NCBI RefSeq assembly: GCF_003385455.1
Contig: NZ_QNUF01000014.1
Span: 1-64,000, forward strand
Direction: 5' to 3'
DNA length: 64,000 bases
Source of the DNA: Chryseobacterium rhizosphaerae
GTDB taxonomy: Bacteria > Bacteroidota > Bacteroidia > Flavobacteriales > Weeksellaceae
The position numbers and the translations under genes were made by a program. This document shows positions 17,689-26,155 of the stretch, piece by piece. The notes under the pieces were generated by a model that searched no databases, was not told where the DNA came from, and saw nothing but the letters and a program-made list of their open reading frames with translations. Position 1 is the first letter of the stretch, and each line of letters begins with the position of its first letter.

Positions 17689-19161
17689 TTATGTTCCAAT
17701 AATCCAGTAGCTGCTTCCGTCATCCAGCAAGGTCACCGCTGAAAACGGCAGGCTGACAGATATATTAGTTTGTTTATCTATCTGACTTGCAGATTGAATC
17801 AATATCTTATTTGGCGAATTATCCATTTTTTTAATCACTATTTTCCTGCCTTTTTGAGATGAACTTGGTAAAGTAAGGGTAACCTCTACAGAAGAGGTAT
17901 CTACCAGAATAATTTCATCTGATTCTGCAATAGAATAATCGGCAGCTATTGTTTTAACAGAAGTCTGAATGTCAATAATATCTCCCTGAGCATTAGTTCC
18001 CAATTGAGTTGCCCCTTTAAGATTTGTCAACCGCACCCCTGATGTGTTGGGCTCAGCACTTTTAACTTCTAAGCTATTGCCTGGTGCAGCAGCATTAATT
18101 CCTATATTGGCATAGGTATTCACGCCGGCATTTATGTTGGTTCCGTAAACGCTGTTCCCTATATTGAGTTGATTGCTTCCTGATATATCCTTTAATTCAG
18201 TATTCGATCCCAAAACAATATTATTTGATCCGGAAACCTGATTCAGACCAGCTTTATTACCAACTATGACATTATTGTCTCCCGTAAACCATCCTATACC
18301 TGAATACGCCCCCAATGCGACGTTCTGATTTCCCGAAGTTTGATTGGCTAAAGACAAAAATCCCAGAGCTGTATTTTCAAGCCCCTTTGGATTATTAGCC
18401 ATTACATCAGTACCAATAGCAATATTATGGCTTCCGGTTTTATTTCCTCCCAGACTTCGATATCCTACCCCAATATTCCATTTTCCACTTGTATTCCATT
18501 TTAATGCCTCAAATCCGACCGCTGTATTTGCTTCACCAACGGTATTAGATGTTAAACTAAAACTTCCTACCGCCGTATTATCATGGGCCTTCATATTTCC
18601 ATCCTCCCCTTTGAGACTTTCATACCCGATGGCTGTATTCCATCGTCCTATTAACCCTACATTCCCTTTATAAGAGCCTACCCCAAAAGAAGTATTATAG
18701 ATCCCCACTCCACTCAATCTGCCGGCTATTACCCCACCACGCTTCAATATAAGATCCTGATTGTCATTCGTTCCTATAAAATTTGTTTCCGGACTGGTAC
18801 CGCTGTTTCCGAGCGTCCCCCAGGTATTAGTGGAGGCTCCCAGTAAAGCCCAACGACTTCCATTCCAATAATGATATCCCGGAATAACAGCATTTACCCC
18901 GGTACCTGATGTCACAGTGTTATATATCAGGAGCCCTACTGCCGGATTTGCAATGGTGAGGGTATCCTGAACTCCCGTTAAAGTAATTCTTGGAGGAAGA
19001 AAACCTTTGTTTTTGGCTGTTACATCCAAGGCCGCCGAAGCATGGGGCTCGGGTGTATTGATCCCGACTTGCCCATACAACTCTACTGCGCTAAAGATGG
19101 AAAGGATTATTATTGTTAATTTCTGTACCACTACATGTATTACACTTCTATCTTTCATCAT
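17689..19161 (-). CDS. Secreted protein with YadA-head-like repeats
   Basis: This 490-residue protein has a signal peptide (LTIIILSIFSAVELYG/Q) followed by the common Flavobacteriia opening VGINTPEPHASAALDV. A short linker with the YHYWNGSRW motif leads to a central array (about residues 180-335) of 22-24 residue units of the form NxAVGxxALxxNTSGxxN. These are the left-handed parallel beta-roll units of trimeric autotransporter heads and phage tail-like fibres. The C-terminus is a small beta domain (SVEVTLTLPSSSQKGRKIVIKK region). No membrane anchor of the YadA type is visible, so export is probably by signal peptide to the surface or medium. It stands alone, with its own terminator. Confidence 0.8.
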   Translation of the reverse strand: MMKDRSVIHVVVQKLTIIILSIFSAVELYGQVGINTPEPHASAALDVTAKNKGFLPPRITLTGVQDTLTIANPAVGLLIYNTVTSGTGVNAVIPGYHYWNGSRWALLGASTNTWGTLGNSGTSPETNFIGTNDNQDLILKRGGVIAGRLSGVGIYNTSFGVGSYKGNVGLIGRWNTAIGYESLKGEDGNMKAHDNTAVGSFSLTSNTVGEANTAVGFEALKWNTSGKWNIGVGYRSLGGNKTGSHNIAIGTDVMANNPKGLENTALGFLSLANQTSGNQNVALGAYSGIGWFTGDNNVIVGNKAGLNQVSGSNNIVLGSNTELKDISGSNQLNIGNSVYGTNINAGVNTYANIGINAAAPGNSLEVKSAEPNTSGVRLTNLKGATQLGTNAQGDIIDIQTSVKTIAADYSIAESDEIILVDTSSVEVTLTLPSSSQKGRKIVIKKMDNSPNKILIQSASQIDKQTNISVSLPFSAVTLLDDGSSYWIIGT

Positions 19162-19505
19162 AATTTAATTATTTTCAGCAACAATACTAATTCCAAGTTG
19201 GGCAATTAAAATTAAATAACTTTGTTTGTTACGATCTAAAACCCAGATGTATTTTAAAGTAGAGGTTATCTCTAATTTCCACTTTAAGACCTTGATAAAA
19301 ATAGTATTATGAACTTATTTTTTAGAGGGGCAAAATTACAGGGGCAAATTTGTAATGTTTAAAAAAAACATACAAATCCTATCTGACAGATTAACAAAAG
19401 GGTATTTACAATATGATAAACGACTGAAAACAAACACATTGAATCAATAAAAAGAATCAAAAAAAACAGATATACGATGGAGATTATTTTTGTAAAACTT
19501 TCTGT
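19162..19505. other. Intergenic region, nothing distinct
   Basis: About 340 AT-rich bases lie upstream of the YadA-head-like gene. I see no gene, clear hairpin or repeat. The promoter for the minus-strand gene at 19161 should lie in its left part. Confidence 0.5.
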
Positions 19506-20648
19506 TTATGATTCTTTTATTGCAAATTCCGGTAAAGATGACAGTATTTTTTCACTCCTCTTTAAGCTCTGAAAACTTCGAAAACCGGAAAGATATACCA
19601 ATTCATCTATATCCATATCTTTATTTTCAGGTAACCCTTTAAGATAGTAGAATTCCTCAAGCCTGAATTTGTTGATATACATGCTGAAGTTAAGCCCGTA
19701 GGTGGTATTGATAAATGAAGACAGATAGGTACGGTTCGTTGCAAAAACAGGTACCAGGTCTGTAATTTTCAAATAGGGATCCAGATAGGGTTTTTTAGTC
19801 ATCATATACGCATGAACCTCTTTGTGGCTAAGGTAATCATTTCCATTTTTCTCCAGATCTGAAAACTTGTCTACTATTATATCTTCTGTAAGAAGTACAA
19901 AATTTTGCTGAAAAATATTATAACAGAGTACCACATTAAACATAAGGACCGACAGATTAGGAACTAAAAGACCTATGAACCTTATGTATATATCATTAGA
20001 AGTAAAATAATATAATATTGGAAAAGGAAAGATCAAAAGAGCCATACCAAAAATTTGATAAAGCCATGTTAATGAAGACACTATAGTGTCAGATGAATAC
20101 TGTATAATTTCATTCCTGTAATGGATAAGCCTTTTAACAGACAGATAAACATAAATAACCAAGACAACAAGTCTTATGTAAAATCGACTATAATTAAAAA
20201 TGATATATACTTCCTGTCCTTTTATCCAGTTAGGTAATTTATCACTTGTATCTGTCTTTAATTCCTCCGGAGCCATTGAAAACAAAACACCATACAGCAA
20301 AGCCAATAAAAAGGGCAAAACATAATGAGACAGTTTAAAATCCTCAGAGGTCCTCAACCGGGTAAGCTTAAAAACAAAATGATAAAAAAGTACCGGAAGT
20401 ACAAGCATTGCAAAGAAATTAAGAGCCTTTAGCTGTATAAATACCTGAGTGTTGAAATTATAAAAAAATATGGTCAGCAAATAGACTACTTCTACTGTAA
20501 AACTAGTAATAAGCAATAGAATCATTCTTTTCACAAACTTATCCAGGTTTTTTGTCGCTATTTTCATCAAAAGCAACACCATGCAAAGCAACGCTGAAAA
20601 TATTGAAATCGAAAAAGACAGAATTAAAAAAAATCGTTCTATATCCAT
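19506..20648 (-). CDS. 7TM protein with C-terminal AraC-like HTH (second of a pair)
   Basis: This 380-residue protein has about seven hydrophobic helices in the first 245 residues (starting FFLILSFSISIFSALLCMVLLLM). A cytoplasmic C-terminal part (about residues 250-380) resembles an AraC domain with both HTH units (FATNRTYLSSFINTTYGLNFSMYINKFRLEE, then DIDELVYLSGFRSFQSLKRSEK region). The expected role is a membrane-bound transcriptional regulator. Its ATG directly abuts the stop of the homologous upstream gene (TAA then ATG), so the two are translationally coupled. Confidence 0.8.
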   Translation of the reverse strand: MDIERFFLILSFSISIFSALLCMVLLLMKIATKNLDKFVKRMILLLITSFTVEVVYLLTIFFYNFNTQVFIQLKALNFFAMLVLPVLFYHFVFKLTRLRTSEDFKLSHYVLPFLLALLYGVLFSMAPEELKTDTSDKLPNWIKGQEVYIIFNYSRFYIRLVVLVIYVYLSVKRLIHYRNEIIQYSSDTIVSSLTWLYQIFGMALLIFPFPILYYFTSNDIYIRFIGLLVPNLSVLMFNVVLCYNIFQQNFVLLTEDIIVDKFSDLEKNGNDYLSHKEVHAYMMTKKPYLDPYLKITDLVPVFATNRTYLSSFINTTYGLNFSMYINKFRLEEFYYLKGLPENKDMDIDELVYLSGFRSFQSLKRSEKILSSLPEFAIKES

Positions 20649-21776
20649 TTAATTAGTTTTTGTCTGTTCTGCCATTTTTTTTGCCCGCCAATAAGATCTT
20701 GGGTTATTGAATCCTGCCAATAGAGCTAATTCTTCTTGATTTTTGCCCTTATGCTCAGGAAGACTTTGAAGATATTCCACTTCTTTCAGCCTCCATAGAT
20801 TGTTATATTGCGAAAAATTAACGCCGTATACCTGATTGATAAATCCTGATAAATACGTTCTATTGATCTTAAAATACTCTACCAAATCAATAATTTTAAA
20901 AGATAGATTCAAATAGGGTTTATACGTTTTATAATAGTCTTCAAATTCAGACCTGCTCAAAAGCTGAACTTCTTTTTTTAGCTCTTCCTGAATGTTGGGA
21001 TCTTCATGCAGCTGCTCGTTGTATACTGTTATGATCTCACCTCCACCTACCAATAGAGCATTTTTCTCACCAAAAGGCAATATGGTGTAGCTCTTCATCA
21101 GCATATAATATACAATAATAATATGTTGTACAGGAACCAGTACTGCCATGAATCCATACACATGATACACCTGAAGCTTAATCCCAAATAAAACGGCAAA
21201 TATTACCCGCAGCCATACAACAAGCTCTATCCAACGCATTGGCTTCCATTTCTCTTCTCCATATTCCTGTATTATTCTCTTTTTATACAGGATGATTCTT
21301 CTGGCTATTATTATAGAGTAATATAATGAGAAAAATAAACTCGAAAGATAAACATAAGGCAGAAACAAAGTAGCAATAGCATTGTCTGACAGCTGTTCAG
21401 TAAAAATATAAGATATCATGAAGACTCCTGAAGCCAACAAAAGCATCAACGGTATAATATAATGAAACTCTATATGCTTTGGTCCATTTTTTTCGACAGG
21501 ACTCAAGATCCGCATAAAATGATAAAAAACCACCTGATTAATCTGGAGCATAAAGCCCATCAGAGGAGCAAAATACTTCAGGGTATGATCATAAAAAGTA
21601 TAAATCTGTAAATACAGCCAGACAAAGCTCATCAGGATAAAATAGATACACAGTAATTTCCTGGCTTTACGTTCTGTTTTGGTAAGTCCCTGCCGGAATG
21701 CAATGGCAAACAGCATCCCAAATGTAAGTGAGGATACCATGGGTAGAGAAATGTATATAGTTTTTAGCAGTTCCAT
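20649..21776 (-). CDS. 7TM protein with C-terminal AraC-like HTH (first of a pair)
   Basis: This 375-residue paralogue of the adjoining gene has the same layout: seven membrane helices to about residue 240, then a cytoplasmic region ending in an AraC-like DNA-binding domain (FKINRTYLSGFINQVYGVNFSQYNNLWRLKE region, and NQEELALLAGFNNPRSYWRAKK). The stop touches the start of the second gene with no gap, an arrangement that favours paired, perhaps heteromeric, function. Targets and signal are unknown. Confidence 0.8.
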   Translation of the reverse strand: MELLKTIYISLPMVSSLTFGMLFAIAFRQGLTKTERKARKLLCIYFILMSFVWLYLQIYTFYDHTLKYFAPLMGFMLQINQVVFYHFMRILSPVEKNGPKHIEFHYIIPLMLLLASGVFMISYIFTEQLSDNAIATLFLPYVYLSSLFFSLYYSIIIARRIILYKKRIIQEYGEEKWKPMRWIELVVWLRVIFAVLFGIKLQVYHVYGFMAVLVPVQHIIIVYYMLMKSYTILPFGEKNALLVGGGEIITVYNEQLHEDPNIQEELKKEVQLLSRSEFEDYYKTYKPYLNLSFKIIDLVEYFKINRTYLSGFINQVYGVNFSQYNNLWRLKEVEYLQSLPEHKGKNQEELALLAGFNNPRSYWRAKKMAEQTKTN

Positions 21777-22238
21777 AACAAATTAAATACAGACAAAATA
21801 ATCTAAATCATACCCCATTCAGTACAAAAATATGAAATTATACATGATGAAAATAAAAAATGGATTTCAATTATCTGTAATAAATGTTCAATATTATCTC
21901 TTCCAATCTTTACAGTACAAAAACAAAGGTATATACCCTATGCATCATTAGTTTGCAACTAAAACACAAAGCAATAATTATCAGTTACTTAATATAAAAA
22001 AACGACTTATCACTTTATATTTATTCTTGTTATATTTTTGAAAATTGAATCCATTAAAATTTTCTGAATCCAGGTCAACAGTTCTGTTCATGGGATTAAC
22101 CGGAAGTAGCTTTAATAATAGCATTTACCTCAGTTTTTCCAATGGCAACCTGTGCATAACCAGACATTCATAAAAATATGCCAATAACCAGGAATATTTT
22201 CTCAATTTTGTATTCATCACATTCTTTATAATCAGGAG
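21777..22238. other. Intergenic region with a gene remnant
   Basis: About 460 bases separate the 7TM-AraC pair from a small HTH gene. The only structure is a decayed secreted-protein start at 22096-22217. The rest (21777-22095) is AT-rich and featureless, and should contain the promoter for the 7TM pair. Confidence 0.5.
22096..22217 (-). pseudogene. Remnant of a secreted-protein gene
   Basis: Reading from ATG at 22215-22217, one added base after MNTKLRK gives IFLVIGIFL, a stop, then MSGYAQVAIGKTEVNAII up to TAA at 22096-22098. This resembles the signal peptide and mature start of Flavobacteriia secreted proteins (signal, then YGQVGI) such as those at 25418 and 26156. Two lesions (frameshift and stop) within 40 codons mark it as dead. 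Confidence 0.5.
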
Positions 22239-22571
22239 TTATATAATCCTTTTATCATCTTTACGATCTATATTCTTGAGATACATTTTTTTCCATTTAG
22301 CAATACTATTGCGGCTGATTCCAATACTCCTTGACATGGCGACATTGGTCATATTATTCTGCTCCTGGTGATCCAACATTTTGAGTATAGAGGTCTTATC
22401 ATAAGACCGATGCTTTTTTTCCTGTATACTCTTTCCAAAAATAATTTTGTTCAATGCAATTATATCAAGAGCCAAAAGCTTATCACTTTCCAGGATCTCC
22501 CTACAGAATTCTTTTTTTTCAGGATATTTCATTTCGATCATATCTGTATAAATCTTTTTATAATCCGGCAT
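22239..22571 (-). CDS. Small orphan helix-turn-helix protein (transposase-like HTH)
   Basis: This 110-residue protein begins MPDYKKIYTDMIEMKYPEKK. An in-frame Met 13 codons upstream adds only Lys/Asn-rich residues, so 22571 is preferred. The N-terminal half is helical, and the C-terminal half is an HTH of the IS-transposase type (MTNVAMSRSIGISRNSIAKWKKM). Proteins of this form are recalled as frequent single genes in Chryseobacterium without a transposase catalytic domain beside them. The function is unknown. DNA binding is inferred. Confidence 0.7.
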   Translation of the reverse strand: MPDYKKIYTDMIEMKYPEKKEFCREILESDKLLALDIIALNKIIFGKSIQEKKHRSYDKTSILKMLDHQEQNNMTNVAMSRSIGISRNSIAKWKKMYLKNIDRKDDKRII

Positions 22572-22634
22572 TTCTTTCTTGTTTATGTTTTCTTTTTTTA
22601 AAAAGTTCAAGATTCTTCATTCTTATTTTCAATA

Positions 22635-22943
22635 CTAAAAATAGTTTTGAATATTCCCATCTGAGCTATGCAAAAGAGAGTTTATCCTGATAGATTTTAG
22701 TGTTTTTTTTTCCGACCTGAAAAGCCCACCGAAATACGTTATTCTAAAATAGGCTTTCTTAATAATTTCGCCTTCAAAAATAAGATACAGCTCCCTGGAG
22801 GTTTCCCACCATTCTGCTTTGAGTTCATATCTCCAGAAGTCGGACTGAAAGAAGTTGAATTCAGAACCTAATAGCTGCTTTATATCGGTCTTTGTAAGAC
22901 CGTGGATAGCAATATCTACGACATCATTTTTATTTTTCTTCAT
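22635..22943 (-). CDS. Unknown small protein, second of an overlapping pair
   Basis: This 102-residue protein was not recognised. It is cytoplasmic, with charged ends and an aromatic middle (FNFFQSDFWRYELKAEWWETSRELYLIFEG) suggesting a compact beta domain. Its start overlaps the stop of the upstream gene by 4 bases, so the two are coupled. Sequence decay upstream shows this is a fluid region, and the pair may itself be the remains of a longer unit. Confidence 0.5.
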   Translation of the reverse strand: MKKNKNDVVDIAIHGLTKTDIKQLLGSEFNFFQSDFWRYELKAEWWETSRELYLIFEGEIIKKAYFRITYFGGLFRSEKKTLKSIRINSLLHSSDGNIQNYF

Positions 22944-23182
22944 AAGCTGTTTTTTATTCCCCTCAGAGGATTTACATACAATACCCTCACCCCTATATAC
23001 TGTACTGTATCATCTTCAAAATCAATAATCAATATTGTTTTTCTGATAAACCATGATACTTCCAATATATAATACCACCTATTTCCATATTCCTTGTCGG
23101 GATAACCATTCATAGTTTCATATACTTTATATTTATTTTTGCCAAGCAGATGATATTTTCTGGTTTCTTTATTTATGTTCAT
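22940..23182 (-). CDS. Unknown small protein, first of an overlapping pair
   Basis: This 80-residue protein was not recognised. It is rich in Tyr and Trp (KYKVYETMNGYPDKEYGNRWYYILEVSWF) with a beta-strand pattern and no signal or membrane segment. It overlaps the following gene by 4 bases. Similar composition in both members suggests they fold or act together. Confidence 0.5.
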   Translation of the reverse strand: MNINKETRKYHLLGKNKYKVYETMNGYPDKEYGNRWYYILEVSWFIRKTILIIDFEDDTVQYIGVRVLYVNPLRGIKNSL

Positions 23183-23757
23183 TCCTATAAAATTTCCGGT
23201 TATTTCATGTATCGTCGTGAGATTCCGCCACGGAGAAAAAAGGACGATCCTTCCTATTTCACATCTTCCATGATATCCATTTTTAAGTTTGATTTCAAGG
23301 TGAAATAATTGGTCATTACTGTTGAAGAATTTTGGTTTCCAACATGAAGATAGTTGTGAAAACCTTTCCGTATTCTACATTAATAGAATCGTTGTCCACA
23401 TCCGCACTTTCTGAGGTATAGATTGATGCGTAATCCCCGGCTAGTTATTTACCTTCCCTGGAATCTATTACCCTGATCACTTCATACAGCGACCAGCCTA
23501 TTGCCGATAAATATCTCGCCACCCTAAATGGCAAATGGTGATTCAGAAGTAGCCGATAGCTCTACTCCTATCTGAAAAAGGTTAAATTATCCTGCTTCCA
23601 TAGTAGCATTCAGACCATCAATTTGCACCATATAGACATCATGTCAACACTGAAGCTAATCCCTGTCTATCTTATCATGCAAACTTTACTGAAGTTTGAT
23701 TTCAATACCCTTCAAATAGGGTCTTATAGCTTTAAAGAAAAAACTTTGACTGTCTTG
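23183..23757. other. Decayed region
   Basis: About 570 bases lie between the small overlapping pair and an orphan HTH gene. Apart from the degenerate coding stretch at 23316-23650, nothing functional is visible. Confidence 0.5.
23316..23650 (-). pseudogene. Degenerate coding remnant
   Basis: On the minus strand, protein-like sequence runs through several stops and at least one frame change. The segments are VYMVQIDGLNATMEAG, FNLFQIGVELSATSESPFAI, GGEIFIGNRLVAV, SDQGNRFQG, then in another frame GDYASIYTSESADVDNDSIN and VEYGKVFTTIFMLETK to a stop at 23316-23318. The amphipathic pattern across the breaks is unlikely to be chance. The parent family was not recognised. Confidence 0.4.
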
Positions 23758-24186
23758 TTAATTCCTCTGTCTGTATTTGGAGATCCACTTATATAATGTA
23801 GTTTTAGGAATTTTGTACTCATTGATGACCTGCTGTTTTGTTTTCTTTTCGGTGTCAATAAGTTCCAGAATAAATTCGATAATCTCCGGGGTATAAATAT
23901 TCTTTCTAAACTGTGGCAGCACACTTGTGGATTCTACATTCATTTTCAGAGCAGGCATAGGAGCATATAATATCATATGCTGAGAATACAACCTGAAAAA
24001 ATCATATTGCAATAACTTACTCCAACGCAACACAACTTCTGTATCCAGTGATCTGCACTGATACATCTTTTCTATCTCTGCCTCTGTAAGCTTCATGAAT
24101 TTCATCATCCTATTACTACCGATCATGCGCTCCTTTACCATGCGCTTAATACAGGCTCCTAAATGTATATTTTTAAAATCCTCCAC
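23758..24186 (-). CDS. Orphan transposase-like HTH protein
   Basis: This 142-residue protein has two parts. The N-terminal part is helical and resembles a regulator-like domain (LTEAEIEKMYQCRSLDTEVVLRWSKLLQYDFFRLYSQHMILYAP region). The C-terminal part is an HTH of IS3-family OrfA type (YTPEIIEFILELIDTEKKTKQQVINEYKIPKTTLYKWISKY region). No DDE catalytic gene follows, so it is not part of an intact insertion sequence. I recall this two-part family as common in Chryseobacterium with no known role. It shares strand and neighbourhood with the other orphan HTH gene at 22239. Confidence 0.72.
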   Translation of the reverse strand: MEDFKNIHLGACIKRMVKERMIGSNRMMKFMKLTEAEIEKMYQCRSLDTEVVLRWSKLLQYDFFRLYSQHMILYAPMPALKMNVESTSVLPQFRKNIYTPEIIEFILELIDTEKKTKQQVINEYKIPKTTLYKWISKYRQRN

Positions 24187-24391
24187 TTTTATGTTATTAT
24201 TATGCTTTAGTTGATTTTTTCATTTTACAAATCTTGAGGAGGAAAACCCTCCTCAATCGCCGGCTGCTTATGACATTTTTCATCAACCTGTGTAGGTGTT
24301 CATCAAATGCACTTTAATCATCACTCACAACCCGCTGATTTGCAAAAAACTTGAAAGTTAAATTTGGGAAATCGTTATTTTTTTATAACAG

Positions 24392-24408
24392 TGCAAAATT
24401 ATTTTGCA
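24392..24408. promoter_or_regulatory. Inverted repeat, operator-like
   Basis: TGCAAAAT-T-ATTTTGCA is a perfect 8-bp dyad with a one-base centre. It shares the pattern TGyAAAAT...ATTTTrCA with the site 63 bases further on. It lies upstream of the minus-strand orphan HTH gene. Confidence 0.4.
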
Positions 24409-24454
24409 TCATAAATAGAATCGCAATAAAACATAAAAATCAATGCTGACATTT

Positions 24455-24473
24455 TGTAAAATCGAATTTTACA
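24455..24473. promoter_or_regulatory. Inverted repeat, operator-like
   Basis: TGTAAAAT-CGA-ATTTTACA is a perfect 8-bp dyad with a 3-base centre, related to the site at 24392-24408. Two like dyads within 85 bases suggest a regulator binding region. Confidence 0.45.
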
Positions 24474-25256
24474 ATTTAGCAACACTCACATTTTCAAATA
24501 CTAAAGCCTATTCTTTAGATATATTAAATATAATTCTTAAAATACCTTATAATAGCAATGTCGACTAAAAAAACAACTTCTTCAGCTTAGAGAGATCTGA
24601 TTTATAAGGTATAGTAAACATGTATTCCGCAAGATAAAAAAAGAAATAACTCTCCAAAAGTATACTAAGTTTTAAGTTAAGAATAAATAACAGAATTGCA
24701 GATCCTGGAATTATGTGGTTCAAAAATAAACCTCAAAAAATTAGCTTACCAACCCATTCTTTTTAAAAGTAAATCTACCTTGTCCGGTAACATAGTATAC
24801 AAAAGATATTTCAAAAATATTCTATACCTACCTACTCGGTATTTGCAAATATCAACCAAGGAGTTTTTGATATTAGATCATGCAGGCAAATACAGAACAC
24901 GATAAACCCTATCAAGAGTTTTTTTAGAAAAAAATGAAGAATATTTTTTGATTTATTTCAAATGAATATTTTTTTTGGAAAATAAATTTAAATTTTTATT
25001 ACAATTCACCAGACATAATAAATTACTAAAAATCAACAAAATAACCAAATCGTAAACGTGATTTTACAAAATATCAGAGCTGATTTTTACATTTTTTATT
25101 TGTGTTTTTATATCAAGTTTTAATTTTGCCACCTCAATATTTCAGGATAACATTTATTTTTTTAGATCGAACAGCAATGATTAAAAATTGTTGCTTCTCT
25201 AAATCCTCCAATTCAAAAAATACAGCAAGTACATCTCAATGTATTTATACAGATTT

Positions 25257-25359
25257 AAAGCAGGCTGTTGACGGTATATAAAAAATGCAGATGGTGAAAA
25301 GACACACAGATGATGAAAAAGTATACCCGTGAGACCCTCCTCCATGATAGCCTGCTTTT
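25257..25359 (+). other. Long-looped inverted repeat before the secreted pair
   Basis: AAAGCAGGCT (25257-25266) is matched by AGCCTGCTTT (25349-25358), with 82 bases between and a short T run after. The right arm ends about 60 bases before the first secreted gene. It could be a structured leader or the terminator end of a lost transcript. Confidence 0.4.
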
Positions 25360-25417
25360 ATTCTGTAATAATAAATAGGTTGAAAATAGACCAGTTAAAC
25401 AGAATAATATTAGCATA

Positions 25418-26140
25418 ATGATGAAAAAAACAAGTAAGAATCTGCTCGTGGCAACAGGAATTTTATTGAACATTTCTGTGTATGGCCAAATTGGTATGGG
25501 TTCTCCAACACCAAGAGGAGCTCTTGATATTAACAAGAAAGACGGAGACAAGTATAGCTATGATATGGGATTGGTACTGCCTACCAATGACGCAGCTGCC
25601 AAGATTAAAAATGCAGTTCCCAACACTTCAGTGGCTCCCGGAACGATTTTTTATGACAGTACCAAAGACTGTATAAGATTAAGACAGATTCCGGACTGGA
25701 GTGATTGCCTGGCTGCTATTGAAACTGTCCCTTCCGGTAGTGTGGTATCGCTGGTTTGTAATGATCCACAACTTATCATAAGCGGAACATTTGCTGCGGA
25801 AGTACATTCGTATGGTACTTTTACAATCAAGTATACCGGAGGAAACGGTAAATCATATCCGACACTAAATGTAGAATCAATAGCAGTGACAGGATTAAAG
25901 GCAACACTGGCACCAGGGTATTTTCAGACAGGAACTGGTGAACTTACTTTTGTGGTATCGGGAATTCCAGCTTCCGCAGGAGATGCCCTATTTGTGATCA
26001 TGATAGGAGGGAAAAACTGTGTGGTCAGTGTACCGGTGATTGCTAAACCCAATATTGCTGCTTTGAATCCTGGCAAAACCTTTAACGCTGAAGATAAAAT
26101 CCTTACCATCAGAAAAGACAAAAAGAATATTTCGATATAA
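25418..26140 (+). CDS. Secreted protein, tandem paralogue 1
   Basis: This 240-residue protein has a signal peptide (KNLLVATGILLNISVYG/Q) and the IGMGSPTPRGALDI opening shared with many Flavobacteriia surface proteins. It then has the segment KDGDKYSYDMGLVLP, a CIRLRQIPDWSDC loop, and a beta-sandwich-like domain (GTFAAEVHSYGTFTIKYTGGNG region). It ends with a lysine-rich tail and no type IX sorting domain. ATG 25421 (second Met) is an equal start candidate. It is followed 15 bases later by a longer paralogue, so the two form an operon. The role is unknown, and surface or extracellular location is inferred. Confidence 0.75.
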   Translation: MMKKTSKNLLVATGILLNISVYGQIGMGSPTPRGALDINKKDGDKYSYDMGLVLPTNDAAAKIKNAVPNTSVAPGTIFYDSTKDCIRLRQIPDWSDCLAAIETVPSGSVVSLVCNDPQLIISGTFAAEVHSYGTFTIKYTGGNGKSYPTLNVESIAVTGLKATLAPGYFQTGTGELTFVVSGIPASAGDALFVIMIGGKNCVVSVPVIAKPNIAALNPGKTFNAEDKILTIRKDKKNISI

Positions 26141-26155
26141 AACAAACATAAGAAA

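Larger units (their letters stand above)
24187..25417. other. 1.2-kb AT-rich intergenic region
   Basis: No convincing gene lies between the orphan HTH gene and the tandem secreted genes. A 69-codon frame at 24696-24905 has no family features. The region does hold two related inverted repeats (24392-24408 and 24455-24473) and a long-looped hairpin (25257-25359) just before the secreted-protein gene. Confidence 0.6.

Noticed and set aside
22239..24186. Insertion sequence suggested by transposase-like HTH proteins
   Set aside because: No DDE catalytic gene, terminal inverted repeats or target duplications are visible. These are orphan HTH proteins.
24696..24905. 69-codon frame in the 1.2-kb intergenic region
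   Set aside because: It has no family features, no promoter box nearby and the composition of random AT-rich DNA.
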